Shown here piece by piece: positions 54,018 to 62,532 of a stretch of 64,000 nucleotides of DNA; the stretch's first letter is position 1, and each line of letters starts with the position of its first letter. The notes below the pieces were generated by a model. The model was not told where the DNA came from, did no database searches, and was given only the letters and a program-made list of their open reading frames with translations. Location of the stretch: positions 39,050 through 103,049 of the forward strand of contig CAJTJY010000010.1 in NCBI GenBank assembly GCA_910576975.1, given 5' to 3'. A program made the position numbers and the translations under genes. Source of the DNA: an uncultured Lachnospiraceae bacterium. Its GTDB lineage: Bacteria; Bacillota; Clostridia; Lachnospirales; Lachnospiraceae.

Positions 54018-54437
54018 ACGCTTCTTGTCTCCTTTACCAACTATCCCTATTTTCTCATATTTTAGTAAAAACCTCAACTTGCTTATTGAAAAAATATTGA
54101 TGCGGGCATATAATTGTTAGCGATAGGGCTTTGCGAGACTCAATAGCTTTATGAATTTCATATACAATTTAAAAACTTTGACAATAAATATTTTCTGATG
54201 CCAAAGGTAAGAGATGCATTTTTGCGCCATGGCAGCAAGACTCAAAGAATCATGGAAACCTTTTTCAAATATTTCTCTTTGTAGTCCAAGGCTTGTTGGA
54301 ATGCTTGGCACGCCTGGCACTTCGGGCTTTTGCAGGATGAAAATATTTCAATAACATCGAAGAAACTGTATATGAAATTTTGATCATTTGGTAGTTTGGC
54401 AATTACCTATTTTTACCAGATAGGAAAGGAGATTATC
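54018..54437. other. Intergenic region between ABC-F gene and asnA
   Basis: No credible gene. It holds a distant inverted pair, AATTTCATATACAATTT (54157-54173) and AAACTGTATATGAAATTTT (54365-54383), about 190 bp apart. A related TTTCATATACAA word recurs near 62886. Promoters for the divergent genes must lie here, but I cannot assign them. Confidence 0.4.
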
Positions 54438-55448
54438 ATGGAACATTTAATAATACCAGAAAATTACCGCTCAGCGTTAAGCCTTCACGATACTCAGATC
54501 GCCATCAAGACAGTCAAGGACTTTTTTCAAAATCTCTTGTCGGAACGCCTCAACCTGCAGCGAGTGTCCGCCCCCTTATTCGTGGATCCAGATTCTGGCC
54601 TCAATGACAATTTAAACGGCGTGGAACGCCCTGTGACTTTCGGCATCAAGGAACAAGGGGAAAAGAAAGCTGAAATCGTGCACTCTCTCGCAAAGTGGAA
54701 GCGTTATGCTCTTAAAAAATATGGCTTTTCCATGGGGGAAGGGCTTTATACAGATATGAACGCCATCCGCCGGGATGAAGACACTGACAATATCCATTCC
54801 ATTTTTGTAGATCAATGGGATTGGGAAAAGATTATTGCAAGAGAGGACCGCAGCCTTGATTTTCTGAAAGAAACGGTAAAAACAGTTTACAAGGTACTGC
54901 GGAAAACCGAGAAATACATGGCGATCCGCTATGATTATATAGAAGAAATCCTGCCGCACGACATTTTTTTCATTACCACCTCGGAGCTGGAAGAACGCTA
55001 TCCCTCTGCTTCCCCAAAAGAACGTGAATACCTTATTTCCAAGGAAAAGGGCGCCGTGTGCGTCATGCAGATCGGTGATACGCTCAAGTCTGGCAAGCCT
55101 CACGACGGCAGAGCGCCAGATTACGATGACTGGGCGCTGAACGCAGACATTATCGTATATTATCCAGTCCTGGACATCGCTTTAGAGCTGTCCTCGATGG
55201 GAATCCGAGTGGATGAATCCTCCCTGCTCGCCCAGTTGCAAAAAGCAGGATGCCCAGAACGGGCAGAACTCCCTTTCCAGAAATCTATCTTGGAACAGCA
55301 ACTGCCCCTCACGATTGGCGGCGGTATCGGACAGTCTCGGATCTGCATGTTCTTTCTTCGAAAAGCGCATATCGGGGAAGTACAGTCTTCGATGTGGAAA
55401 GAGGACATCACGGCAGAAGCAGAGAAACATGGCATCATGCTGCTGTAA
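54438..55448 (+). CDS. asnA: Aspartate-ammonia ligase
   Basis: AsnA makes asparagine from aspartate, ammonia and ATP. The 336-residue product has the class II aminoacyl-tRNA synthetase-like fold: APLFVDPDSGLNDNLNG near the start, EKKAEIVHSLAKWKR, the ATP-site motif GLYTDMNAIRRDE, and the C-terminal GGGIGQSRICMFFL. The ATG at 54438 has AAAGGAG seven bases upstream; the frame extends back to 54396. It is monocistronic and followed by a 15-bp perfect hairpin. Confidence 0.95.
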   Translation: MEHLIIPENYRSALSLHDTQIAIKTVKDFFQNLLSERLNLQRVSAPLFVDPDSGLNDNLNGVERPVTFGIKEQGEKKAEIVHSLAKWKRYALKKYGFSMGEGLYTDMNAIRRDEDTDNIHSIFVDQWDWEKIIAREDRSLDFLKETVKTVYKVLRKTEKYMAIRYDYIEEILPHDIFFITTSELEERYPSASPKEREYLISKEKGAVCVMQIGDTLKSGKPHDGRAPDYDDWALNADIIVYYPVLDIALELSSMGIRVDESSLLAQLQKAGCPERAELPFQKSILEQQLPLTIGGGIGQSRICMFFLRKAHIGEVQSSMWKEDITAEAEKHGIMLL

Positions 55449-55487
55449 TTTGATATCTATCATTCCTGCGGCTCTCCTATTATGCAG

Positions 55488-55530
55488 CATTCAAGCTCTG
55501 CTTGTAACGAATTGGCAGAGCTTGAATGCA
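55488..55530 (+). terminator. Hairpin after asnA
   Basis: GCATTCAAGCTCTGC and GCAGAGCTTGAATGC form a perfect 15-bp stem with a 13-base loop, 40 bp past the asnA stop. No T tract follows, so it may protect the 3' end rather than terminate alone. Confidence 0.6.
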
Positions 55531-55610
55531 TCCGTATTGCCTATGAGAGGACAACTACGGGATATTTGAGGAGCCTGAGAACCTGGCATTTTAAATTTTC
55601 TTAAATAAAT

Positions 55611-55887
55611 GAGCAAAATCACTCTGGGAAGCTAGTGTAGCGACACATTTATATCTGGCGAAACTCTGCAGAACGATTGTTCATCAGCAAGACGGAAGAA
55701 GGAGGCGATGCGGTGGCATCGTTGACTGATGACAACGCAGTCTGATGGGCAATCGGGCAAGGAGGTTTGCCTGAATATAAATGTGTCAGTACACTAGCTT
55801 CCCAAGATGATTTTTGTGCATTTTGTTTGCATTGCTTTGCAATGTAAACCTTTTGAAAAAGTAAATGTATTAGTGTGACAGCCCCAA
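55611..55887. repeat. Type B palindrome, copy 3, truncated and interrupted
   Basis: The right arm (CTTCCCAAGATGATTTTTGTG, CATTGCTTTGCAATG hairpin, GTGTGACAGCCCC) matches type B copies 1 and 2. The left arm is cut off before AAAATCACTCTGGGAAG. The central CTAG is split by the C element at 55632-55797. Confidence 0.85.
55632..55797. mobile_element. C-type palindromic mobile element, copy 2, nested in a type B repeat (166 bp)
   Basis: CTAG bounds both ends. The inverted repeats read CTAGTGTAGCGACACATT and its near complement. Inside are GAACGATTGTTC at offset 39, GGAGG, hairpin CGATGC-GGTG-GCATCG at 55706-55721 and TTGACTGATGACAACG. It is the inverted near-copy of 12721-12886. Flanks AACTAG-like halves (GGAAG and CTTCC) join into the intact GGAAGCTAGCTTCC-type centre seen in other type B copies, giving a clear empty site. 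Confidence 0.92.
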
Positions 55888-55896
55888 GTCAAAAAG

Positions 55897-56081
55897 TTTG
55901 AGTTTCCCCATTTTGCAATTCATAGTGCCAAAAGGTCTTGCTGCCTTTGGCAGCATAGACATCTTGCACAAAAAGTGCTTGAAAAGCTAGCTTTTCAGAG
56001 CGCTTTTATGTGCAAAGTGTTTTCATCACTTTGTGATGGAAACCTTTTGGCATTATGAATTGCAAAATGGGGAAACTCAAA
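55897..56081. repeat. Type B palindrome, copy 4 (185 bp)
   Basis: Begins TTTGAGTTTCCCCATTTTGC and ends with the exact complement. The left arm holds CTGCCTTTGGCAG, the centre GAAAAGCTAGCTTTTC and the right arm ATCACTTTGTGAT hairpins, the same three-branch plan as copies 1 and 2, with different stem sequences. It directly precedes the tRNA-Pro promoter. Confidence 0.87.
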
Positions 56082-56092
56082 ACCAAAAGGTA

Positions 56093-56121
56093 TTGACAAC
56101 TTCAAACGAATATATTATACT
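56093..56121 (+). promoter_or_regulatory. Promoter of tRNA-Pro
   Basis: TTGACA (56093-56098) and TATACT (56116-56121) are separated by 17 bases; the mature tRNA begins 13 bases beyond. Confidence 0.85.
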
Positions 56122-56134
56122 ATCATAGTGATGT

Positions 56135-56208
56135 CGATGCGTGGCTCAGCTTGGTAGAGCGCTGCGTTCGGGACGCAGAGGTCGCAGGTTCAAATCCTGT
56201 CGCATCGA
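56135..56208 (+). tRNA. tRNA-Pro(CGG)
   Basis: Acceptor stem CGATGCG/CGCATCG is perfect. The D arm has GCTC/GAGC; the anticodon stem CTGCG/CGCAG holds the loop TTCGGGA with anticodon CGG; and the T arm is GCAGG TTCAAAT CCTGT. Discriminator base A; CCA is not encoded. It reads the CCG proline codon. The 3' end abuts a degraded recombinase gene. Confidence 0.97.
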
Positions 56209-56226
56209 TTCTTGGCAGGGGCATGA

Positions 56227-56276
56227 AAATAGCTTAGACACTGGGATTGCAGAGTGTTTAGGCTATTTGCTTTTTA
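56227..56276. terminator. Terminator after tRNA-Pro
   Basis: AAATAGCTTAGACACT pairs with AGTGTTTAGGCTATTT (two mismatches), followed by GCTTTTTATCC on the plus strand. Confidence 0.8.
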
Positions 56277-56442
56277 TCCTGAAAAATATTCTGTCACGAA
56301 TCTTATCAGGGATAGGGTAGCTCCATTGGCTTGCATCTGTTTTTGACCTGTCTTTTGCAATCGTAGATTTTACCCTTGATACCGTATGTTCAATATACAG
56401 TTTTCCATCTTCATGTAGGGCATTCCCTTTTAAAGCTAAAAT
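56263..56442 (-). pseudogene. Tyrosine recombinase (integrase) remnant
   Basis: On the minus strand a frame of 59 codons reads ILALKGNALHEDGKLYIEHT, then VSRVKSTIAKDRSKTDAS and YPIPDKIRD, ending at TAG. This matches the middle of ICE/phage-type integrases, where EILALKW-D-D is followed by a TVSRVK strand and a KTxxSxRxxP segment. The catalytic R-H-R-Y region after it and everything before it are missing. It points at the 3' end of tRNA-Pro, the usual attachment site. Confidence 0.7.
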
Positions 56443-56650
56443 TTTTTTGCAACAGGCTATATATGGCGTTTCTGCCGACAGAAAGAATGTTCATGCATTC
56501 TGTTGGTGTTAAAACGTCTGGATACTCTGCTAAATATCTGCTGTTTGAATTGTTTGTGCTGTTCCTTCCTGTATCATGCTTTTTCATAGGTTTTGCAATT
56601 TTTACTTGTCTGCTTGCATTAATCATAGGCAAATCCCTCCTTAAATTCAA
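56411..56650 (-). pseudogene. Excisionase/HTH-like remnant fused out of frame to the integrase remnant
   Basis: A 79-codon frame ends in YPDVLTPTECMNILSVGR and NAIYSLLQKN, the pattern of excisionase-type (MerR-like) helix-turn-helix domains used by integrative elements. The expected second half of the domain is missing; instead the sequence runs out of frame into the integrase remnant at about 56440. Either this is a still-expressed short DNA-binding protein, with AAGGAGGG before its start, or a decayed gene; the second is more likely. Confidence 0.6.
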
Positions 56651-57435
56651 TTTATAATCTAACTCTGCTATCTATCATCCATCTGACTTACTGATTGAAT
56701 GTTTCAAGCAGCCTTGTAATCCTGCCAGAAACATTCAATCTTTCTGGTACTGTAACCGTTCTGCTTGCAAGGTTGTTCCTCTTTGGAGAAAGGGATTGCC
56801 GTCCTTTCGGCAAAAAGAAATGTATGTTTTGGAATTTATCTCGTTCATACATTCTTTCTCAATGTTTTTTATAAATTATTCTCGTTATGCCATTGAAAGT
56901 TGGATATGGTGGAATTTTTCTATTTTGGATACTTGCATTAGGGCTTTCTTTTGTAACATCGGAAATTATGCAAAAGATTCCATTACTGAGTAAATATGTT
57001 GTATAGCAGGCGCAGCCCTTGACTAACAGCTCATTTAGCGATATTCATAGCCACTCCCTAAAATACTAGTTAATAAAAAACAAAAGCATGACTCTTGGCA
57101 TAGATTTGGGAAAAGGCGGTTTGTGCAAGGAAAATGTGAGGAGCGTGCTTCCTCCCGTTTCAAATGTCTTAACTTTTCTGGCAACATGGAAGTAAGTCTG
57201 CAAAGAATATTTTTAGAGGTCAGCGAAGATGCTGAAAAACATGAAAGAAACGTTAGAATATGAGATTGAAGCGCTGAACAAGGTTTATTTTTGGGGCACT
57301 GCTCAAGGGGTTGACTCGTATAAAGGAATAGCAACGCCGCCCATCTACCAATCAAAGTACAAGGGCAGCAGCAAGTGATATTGTAATACACCTGCCGCTG
57401 CCCTCTTTTATCTAATGTTCATTTCTGGTAAGATA
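56651..57435. other. Decayed element remnants
   Basis: No intact gene. ATTGAATGTTTC (56694-56705) and GAAACATTCAAT (56729-56740) form an inverted pair. A plus-strand stretch (about 56888-57008) reads as a hydrophobic fragment ending KIPLLSKYV, like the end of a membrane protein. Another (about 57232-57379) reads MLKNMKETLEYEIEALNKVY, of unknown origin. This looks like the wreck of an element next to the tRNA. Confidence 0.45.
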
Positions 57436-60400
57436 TTACTTCTGTAAGAAAGTTGCCGTTTTTGAAATACCAGCTTTCTTACAATTTACCTTAAACTTAT
57501 TAAACTCTTTCTTTGACATTTTCTTTGGAACAGTCACTTTACATTTTGCATTTGTCCCTTCAAAGGCTTTTGAACCAAATTTCGGGGTCTTAGATGTCTT
57601 GAACGTAATTGTTTTTAACTTCTTTAATTTATAAAATGCCTTTGTTTCAATCTTCTTTACGTTGGCTCCGATTTCCACGGTGTTAAGCTTGCTTGCCTTC
57701 ATAAATGCTTTGGAAGCAACAGCCGTGACTTTAAATTTGACCTTTCCGATTTTTATGGTAGATGGGATCTTGATTTTTGTTTTATTCTTTTTGCTGACCC
57801 CCACTACAGATACCGTGCCCTTTGTGGCATGAGATTTTGTAACTTTATAAGATAAATCTCCAATCGTCTTCTTATACCCTACGCTTGGAAGCGTGATCAC
57901 CGGACTCCATTTTGCATATAATTTCATGTTTTTGGTTATCTTGGTAGTGAAAGAAAATTTGTTCTTACAAGCAGAGTCTGTATGCCAGCCTTCAAACTTA
58001 TAATTTGATCTTTTCGGAGTGACATTTTTAATTTTGCCATTTTTATCCACGGTCTGACTAGCCACTTTGCTTCCGCCCTTACTATCGAAAGTGACCGTAA
58101 AAACGCGAATCCATTTTGCAGTCAAGGTAATATCCTTGGTAATTTGGGTAGCGGAAAAATCAAACTTCTTACCATCGCTGCCATACCAGCCGCCAAGGCG
58201 ATATCCTTTCCTTGTCGGAGCTGGCTTCGGCTCTTTTGCTTTTTCACCTTTTGCTACAGACTGCGCAGGCACTTGTGTTCCATTATTGCTGTCAAATGTC
58301 ACCGTATATTTAAGAGGTACTGATCCACTTTGATGCAGTACTGCAATTTCATACAGAACCAGTTCTTTCTCTGCCCATTCTACTCTCACAGCATAAACAT
58401 CTCTCTCTTCGCTGATATCAAATGAAGAAAATGATTGTGTTAAATTTCCAATCTTCTCCCATTGATCCTTTCCTGTACGAATCGATACCTCTGCATTGCT
58501 GATATTATTTCCATTCTGCAAGATATTAATTTTCTTGACGTTTTTCGTGCCTTCCGAAAGATTGTAGATCAGGGCTCCGCTGCTAATTCCATTTGGCCTG
58601 AATGCTGACGTCAAATTATTATCTATTAAATTCTGCGGCTCCATGCCTCTTTGCAGAAAAACATCTCCTGTCAATTCAAATGTCGGATCATTTATAGACG
58701 GTAAATATTCATTATTATTAATCTCAATTTCAGCTATTTCCGCATAACGTCCAGCATTTCGATCTGTAAAATAAAGCCTCAGATATCTTGCCCTTACAGG
58801 CTGATCCAACGTTCCGCCCACATAAGCGTAATTAACGTCAATTGCCCCTTCGCCGGCTGTCCAGCCATTATCCACAGATGCAGAATCAAAGGTAGCGTCT
58901 GAGCCATCTCCATTAATCTTGATCAACGTTGCCCACTCTGTGCTGTCCGGCGTCAGCGCTGCCTGAATCTCTGCCTTTCTTGGATAATCTTTTGCATTGT
59001 TAGCCACCCATGCTTTCACGGTGCGCAAATCCACTTCCTGACCTAAATCATAAGTAATATAATCTCCTGCAGCTGCAGCAAAACAATACTTCGCCGTGGT
59101 GTTTTTATCTCCATCAAACCAGTTTCCAGTGGTTCCCTGGTTTCTAGCATCCTGATCCACATATTCTTCTGGCTCCTTGGATGCTGCTTCAAAATGGATC
59201 GGCTGCACTTCGTCCAACGCAACCTCAAACGAGGAAAGACTGAATGTAACTGCTTTGTCTGTCTGATTGACCAGACGGATATAGCGAGCGCTGCCCTTAT
59301 TTGCATCCGTCCACTCACTTTCATTAACAGATTTCTCAAGCGTCAAAGAATTGATCCCTGTTCCTTCTGCCTGAATGGAGGCAACTGCATGGATTCTGTC
59401 AAGCTTTAAGCCTATATATTCATTTGGTTGCAGAACCGCATTCTCTTTGGGGAATATTTTTGCAGATTCCTCTGCATATTCTACACGCCATTCGGCTTGT
59501 GCATTGGTTATATTCGTATAATCCATGGCTATGCCTTCTGGTTCATAGACATAGCTGTAAGCAGAGAACTCACAGAACATCACCCATTTATTGACTTCTA
59601 CATCATTCACAAGCCTAATATATCTGGCCATTGCGCCTTTGAGATTTATCTCATACGTATACGGTCCTGCCACGGTATCTGTATAAGATGCAAGCTTCTG
59701 CCAACTGCCTTCTTCTCCTGTTTCTGAATATTCTACATGGTATTTGCTCCATTTATCACCGCTTGGGGTGCCACCATTCATACCGCCGACAACGGCACGC
59801 ACTCTGCCAACCTGCTTCACTGCACCCAAATCGAGCTGTAAATAATCCCCCGCCAAAGAGGTGTCTTGCTTTTGCGTAGACGGGTTATACCATACCTGGC
59901 TATTGGAATCACCGTCTGTCATATTTGACTGCTCGCCTGAATATACCGTCCATCCTTCTGTCGTGCTAAAAGAAGCTTCATATTTTTCTCCGACAATAGG
60001 TTTGCTTCCACCCAGTTCACCATCTACATTATAACCAATCTCCCGAATCGTAAGCCATCTGTCTACATGCTGCTCTGCACCTGTTTTCAGGCATTTCCAA
60101 CGGAATCCTCTGATTTCCATCGCTTTAGGAAGATCCATTTTTACATCCTCTCCAATACGGGAATCTGGCTGGATATTCTGATCAAATGCAACCCAAGACT
60201 TACCATCCAACGTGTATTCCATAATGCCTTCAAAAATAAAGTTCTTCGGTCCGCTTGGCGCTGCAAGGGCAATGCGAATGTTTTTAACTTCCACAGGTAC
60301 ATTAAATGACAACCCTACAAAATCTCCAACTTGCTGTTCTGCTGTAATTTCATAAAATGTTGATAAACTGCCGTCCATGGTCAATGCTTGATTGGCGCTG

Positions 60401-62532
60401 GTGTTAATTTTGGAGCCACCCACCTGTGCAATTAATTTCTTTTTCACCGGAATATTTTCTGGATTTACCACTTTTGCCGCTTCATCAGAAACATATTCTA
60501 ATGCAGTTTCCACAAATGGCATAATATAACGTCTGCCTCCCATTGCATGTTGCACGCCGTCTGGATCCACGAATGTATAAGTATTTGATCTCTCGTAGAG
60601 CTCTTGCGCTTTTGCAAAATTCTCATAGACAGCCAAATCATTTCCAGACTGAATTGCGTCAATTGCCTGCATCAAATATATGCCTGCCTCTGACACATCT
60701 GATAAATTCGATGCATATGGCGTCAACTGCAACGCCATGCGCTGATTCATGCCATTTCCATCTTTAATATAATATTTAATATCATCTTTGATAATTGCAA
60801 GCTCCGTCTTAATGGTATTGATCTCTTCTGCAGTTAGCTCACTGCCATCTTCTATCTTGGCCTGAACCGCCAACAGAGCGTCTTTTATATTTAAAGACTC
60901 CTCGAACTTCGCACCCGTCTTATCGGCCTGCCCCTGACTCTGCGTGATCATATGCTGACAAATCCCTTTCAGCTTTTGGGAAGACTCCGTCTCCTGCGCT
61001 GTCATATGATCAATATATTTAAAGGAATCCTCCCACGCCTGATCGCCCTGAGCCTGGGCGTTCGCTCCTCTCCATATATTCCAACAGAAATCTGCCCCAG
61101 TGAAAAGTCCTACCTTTGAAGGCTCTGAATCCTGCATTGGATTGAAAATAATGCCATGATATTTGCTTCCGTCAAGGTCTGGCTTTAAGATCGAGTTATG
61201 ACCTCCCATTACTAAACTGTTATGCGTATTATCATTACATGGCCAGTTTACCCAAAGATATGGATAACGACCTGGTGATTTTTTCTCGTTTAATTTTTGA
61301 TAAAAACGATCTGCAAAATCAGTGGTCACATCGCCCCAGATTTTCCCTCCGGTCATCACGATGCGGACGTTGTCTCCTACCCTGGCATGCAGCTCCTGAA
61401 TCTTTTTAACATCGTCATTATTACTGTCTGTCATATTATTTGAGTATGCCATCCAGCCAGGACAGAACAAAAGTTCAGTTTTCAAATCTGAAAATTGAGG
61501 ATCTGACTGCTGTTTTGTGACCAGCCATTCGGAAATATCGTTTAATACTTTTACTAAAATCTCCGATGCGATCTCCCAATCCCAATCTGCATATCCGTCA
61601 TCCTCTAAGATCGCAATCTGCCTAACGCCTGCATTAATGACCTGTTCAAATTTTGCTTTTAGATCCTCGATATCTTGATCGTAGGTTGCCAGCGCAATCT
61701 TATCTGTGTAAAACGGATGCAAGGCATACACATAATAGCATTTGTTTTCATTGCCCACTTTTGCCAGATCTTGAATTTGAACCAGCGAATTCTTTTCCCC
61801 TGTTTCTGGATATAAATCACGCCACTGCGTTCTGTGATAGGGATCATCTTTCGGCGCAAATACATACTGATTCATCTTAATTTCGCCGCCATACTGCATT
61901 AAGTCTTTGCGGTCATCATGCGACCACGGATTGCCATAATAGCCTTCGATGAATCCACGAAATTCAATCTCTGCATAATCCTTTACCGTCAGTTTCTTTA
62001 CGGTCTTATCGTTCTTTGAAACTTGTTCTAAAATACGCTGAAGCGTGGTAACTCCCCGGAACGCCGCATCTGTGTCTTCTCCTAGTATTACAATCTGACC
62101 GTCTGAAATATTTAAAATATATTTGTCAAACCGTTTTTCAGCCGTAATGCCGTCTACTTCGCCTGTAAAAAATGCCTCTGCGCCGAGAGTGCTTTCGTAA
62201 GACGAGACGTCGCTTTTGCCATAGACGCCAACCACGAGCCTCGTATGATCGCCGTTAGCTGTTGATGCTTTTGACAGTCCTAAGATATTCAAAGCCTGCT
62301 CCGCCTTATTCTTGGTATAGTCATCAATGCCTTCTCCATAGGTCACATCCACTTCTGTTGTCAGAACTGCCGCCCCGCCATCATATGAAACAGCCTGCGG
62401 CGTAGGATAAATCTCATATTCATTTTCCCCCTCACGCACTGCTGCGGCTGCTGGTATAAAAAACGCCAGCGCTAGTACAAATAAACCCGCAACATACATT
62501 CCAGCTCTTTTTGTGAATTTGATTGTCTTCAT
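57436..62532 (-). CDS. Secreted GH84 beta-N-acetylglucosaminidase with CBM32-like, Flg_new and BspA-like repeats
   Basis: A 1698-residue secreted enzyme. Signal peptide about 1-31 (cleavage near AAAAVRE), GH20/84 N-terminal domain about 38-185, GH84 catalytic barrel about 190-480 with EFRGFIEGYYGNPWS, FAPKDDPYHRTQWR and the paired catalytic aspartates in AILEDDGYADWD near 315. A helical region follows (about 480-680), then several F5/8 type C (CBM32-like) sugar-binding domains (about 700-1400), two Flg_new/Listeria-type repeats (about 1405-1530), and a lysine-rich BspA-like leucine-rich end. GH84 enzymes remove GlcNAc from host glycans such as mucin or hyaluronan-type substrates. No LPXTG motif. 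AAAGGAGG precedes the ATG. Confidence 0.93.
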   Translation of the reverse strand: MKTIKFTKRAGMYVAGLFVLALAFFIPAAAAVREGENEYEIYPTPQAVSYDGGAAVLTTEVDVTYGEGIDDYTKNKAEQALNILGLSKASTANGDHTRLVVGVYGKSDVSSYESTLGAEAFFTGEVDGITAEKRFDKYILNISDGQIVILGEDTDAAFRGVTTLQRILEQVSKNDKTVKKLTVKDYAEIEFRGFIEGYYGNPWSHDDRKDLMQYGGEIKMNQYVFAPKDDPYHRTQWRDLYPETGEKNSLVQIQDLAKVGNENKCYYVYALHPFYTDKIALATYDQDIEDLKAKFEQVINAGVRQIAILEDDGYADWDWEIASEILVKVLNDISEWLVTKQQSDPQFSDLKTELLFCPGWMAYSNNMTDSNNDDVKKIQELHARVGDNVRIVMTGGKIWGDVTTDFADRFYQKLNEKKSPGRYPYLWVNWPCNDNTHNSLVMGGHNSILKPDLDGSKYHGIIFNPMQDSEPSKVGLFTGADFCWNIWRGANAQAQGDQAWEDSFKYIDHMTAQETESSQKLKGICQHMITQSQGQADKTGAKFEESLNIKDALLAVQAKIEDGSELTAEEINTIKTELAIIKDDIKYYIKDGNGMNQRMALQLTPYASNLSDVSEAGIYLMQAIDAIQSGNDLAVYENFAKAQELYERSNTYTFVDPDGVQHAMGGRRYIMPFVETALEYVSDEAAKVVNPENIPVKKKLIAQVGGSKINTSANQALTMDGSLSTFYEITAEQQVGDFVGLSFNVPVEVKNIRIALAAPSGPKNFIFEGIMEYTLDGKSWVAFDQNIQPDSRIGEDVKMDLPKAMEIRGFRWKCLKTGAEQHVDRWLTIREIGYNVDGELGGSKPIVGEKYEASFSTTEGWTVYSGEQSNMTDGDSNSQVWYNPSTQKQDTSLAGDYLQLDLGAVKQVGRVRAVVGGMNGGTPSGDKWSKYHVEYSETGEEGSWQKLASYTDTVAGPYTYEINLKGAMARYIRLVNDVEVNKWVMFCEFSAYSYVYEPEGIAMDYTNITNAQAEWRVEYAEESAKIFPKENAVLQPNEYIGLKLDRIHAVASIQAEGTGINSLTLEKSVNESEWTDANKGSARYIRLVNQTDKAVTFSLSSFEVALDEVQPIHFEAASKEPEEYVDQDARNQGTTGNWFDGDKNTTAKYCFAAAAGDYITYDLGQEVDLRTVKAWVANNAKDYPRKAEIQAALTPDSTEWATLIKINGDGSDATFDSASVDNGWTAGEGAIDVNYAYVGGTLDQPVRARYLRLYFTDRNAGRYAEIAEIEINNNEYLPSINDPTFELTGDVFLQRGMEPQNLIDNNLTSAFRPNGISSGALIYNLSEGTKNVKKINILQNGNNISNAEVSIRTGKDQWEKIGNLTQSFSSFDISEERDVYAVRVEWAEKELVLYEIAVLHQSGSVPLKYTVTFDSNNGTQVPAQSVAKGEKAKEPKPAPTRKGYRLGGWYGSDGKKFDFSATQITKDITLTAKWIRVFTVTFDSKGGSKVASQTVDKNGKIKNVTPKRSNYKFEGWHTDSACKNKFSFTTKITKNMKLYAKWSPVITLPSVGYKKTIGDLSYKVTKSHATKGTVSVVGVSKKNKTKIKIPSTIKIGKVKFKVTAVASKAFMKASKLNTVEIGANVKKIETKAFYKLKKLKTITFKTSKTPKFGSKAFEGTNAKCKVTVPKKMSKKEFNKFKVNCKKAGISKTATFLQK

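Noticed and set aside
54117..54320. 67-codon minus-strand frame between ABC-F and asnA
   Set aside because: No ribosome site, low-complexity composition and no similarity; treated as intergenic.
57035..57391. 118-codon minus-strand frame next to the GH84 gene
   Set aside because: Cysteine- and serine-rich composition without domain pattern; lies in a decayed region.
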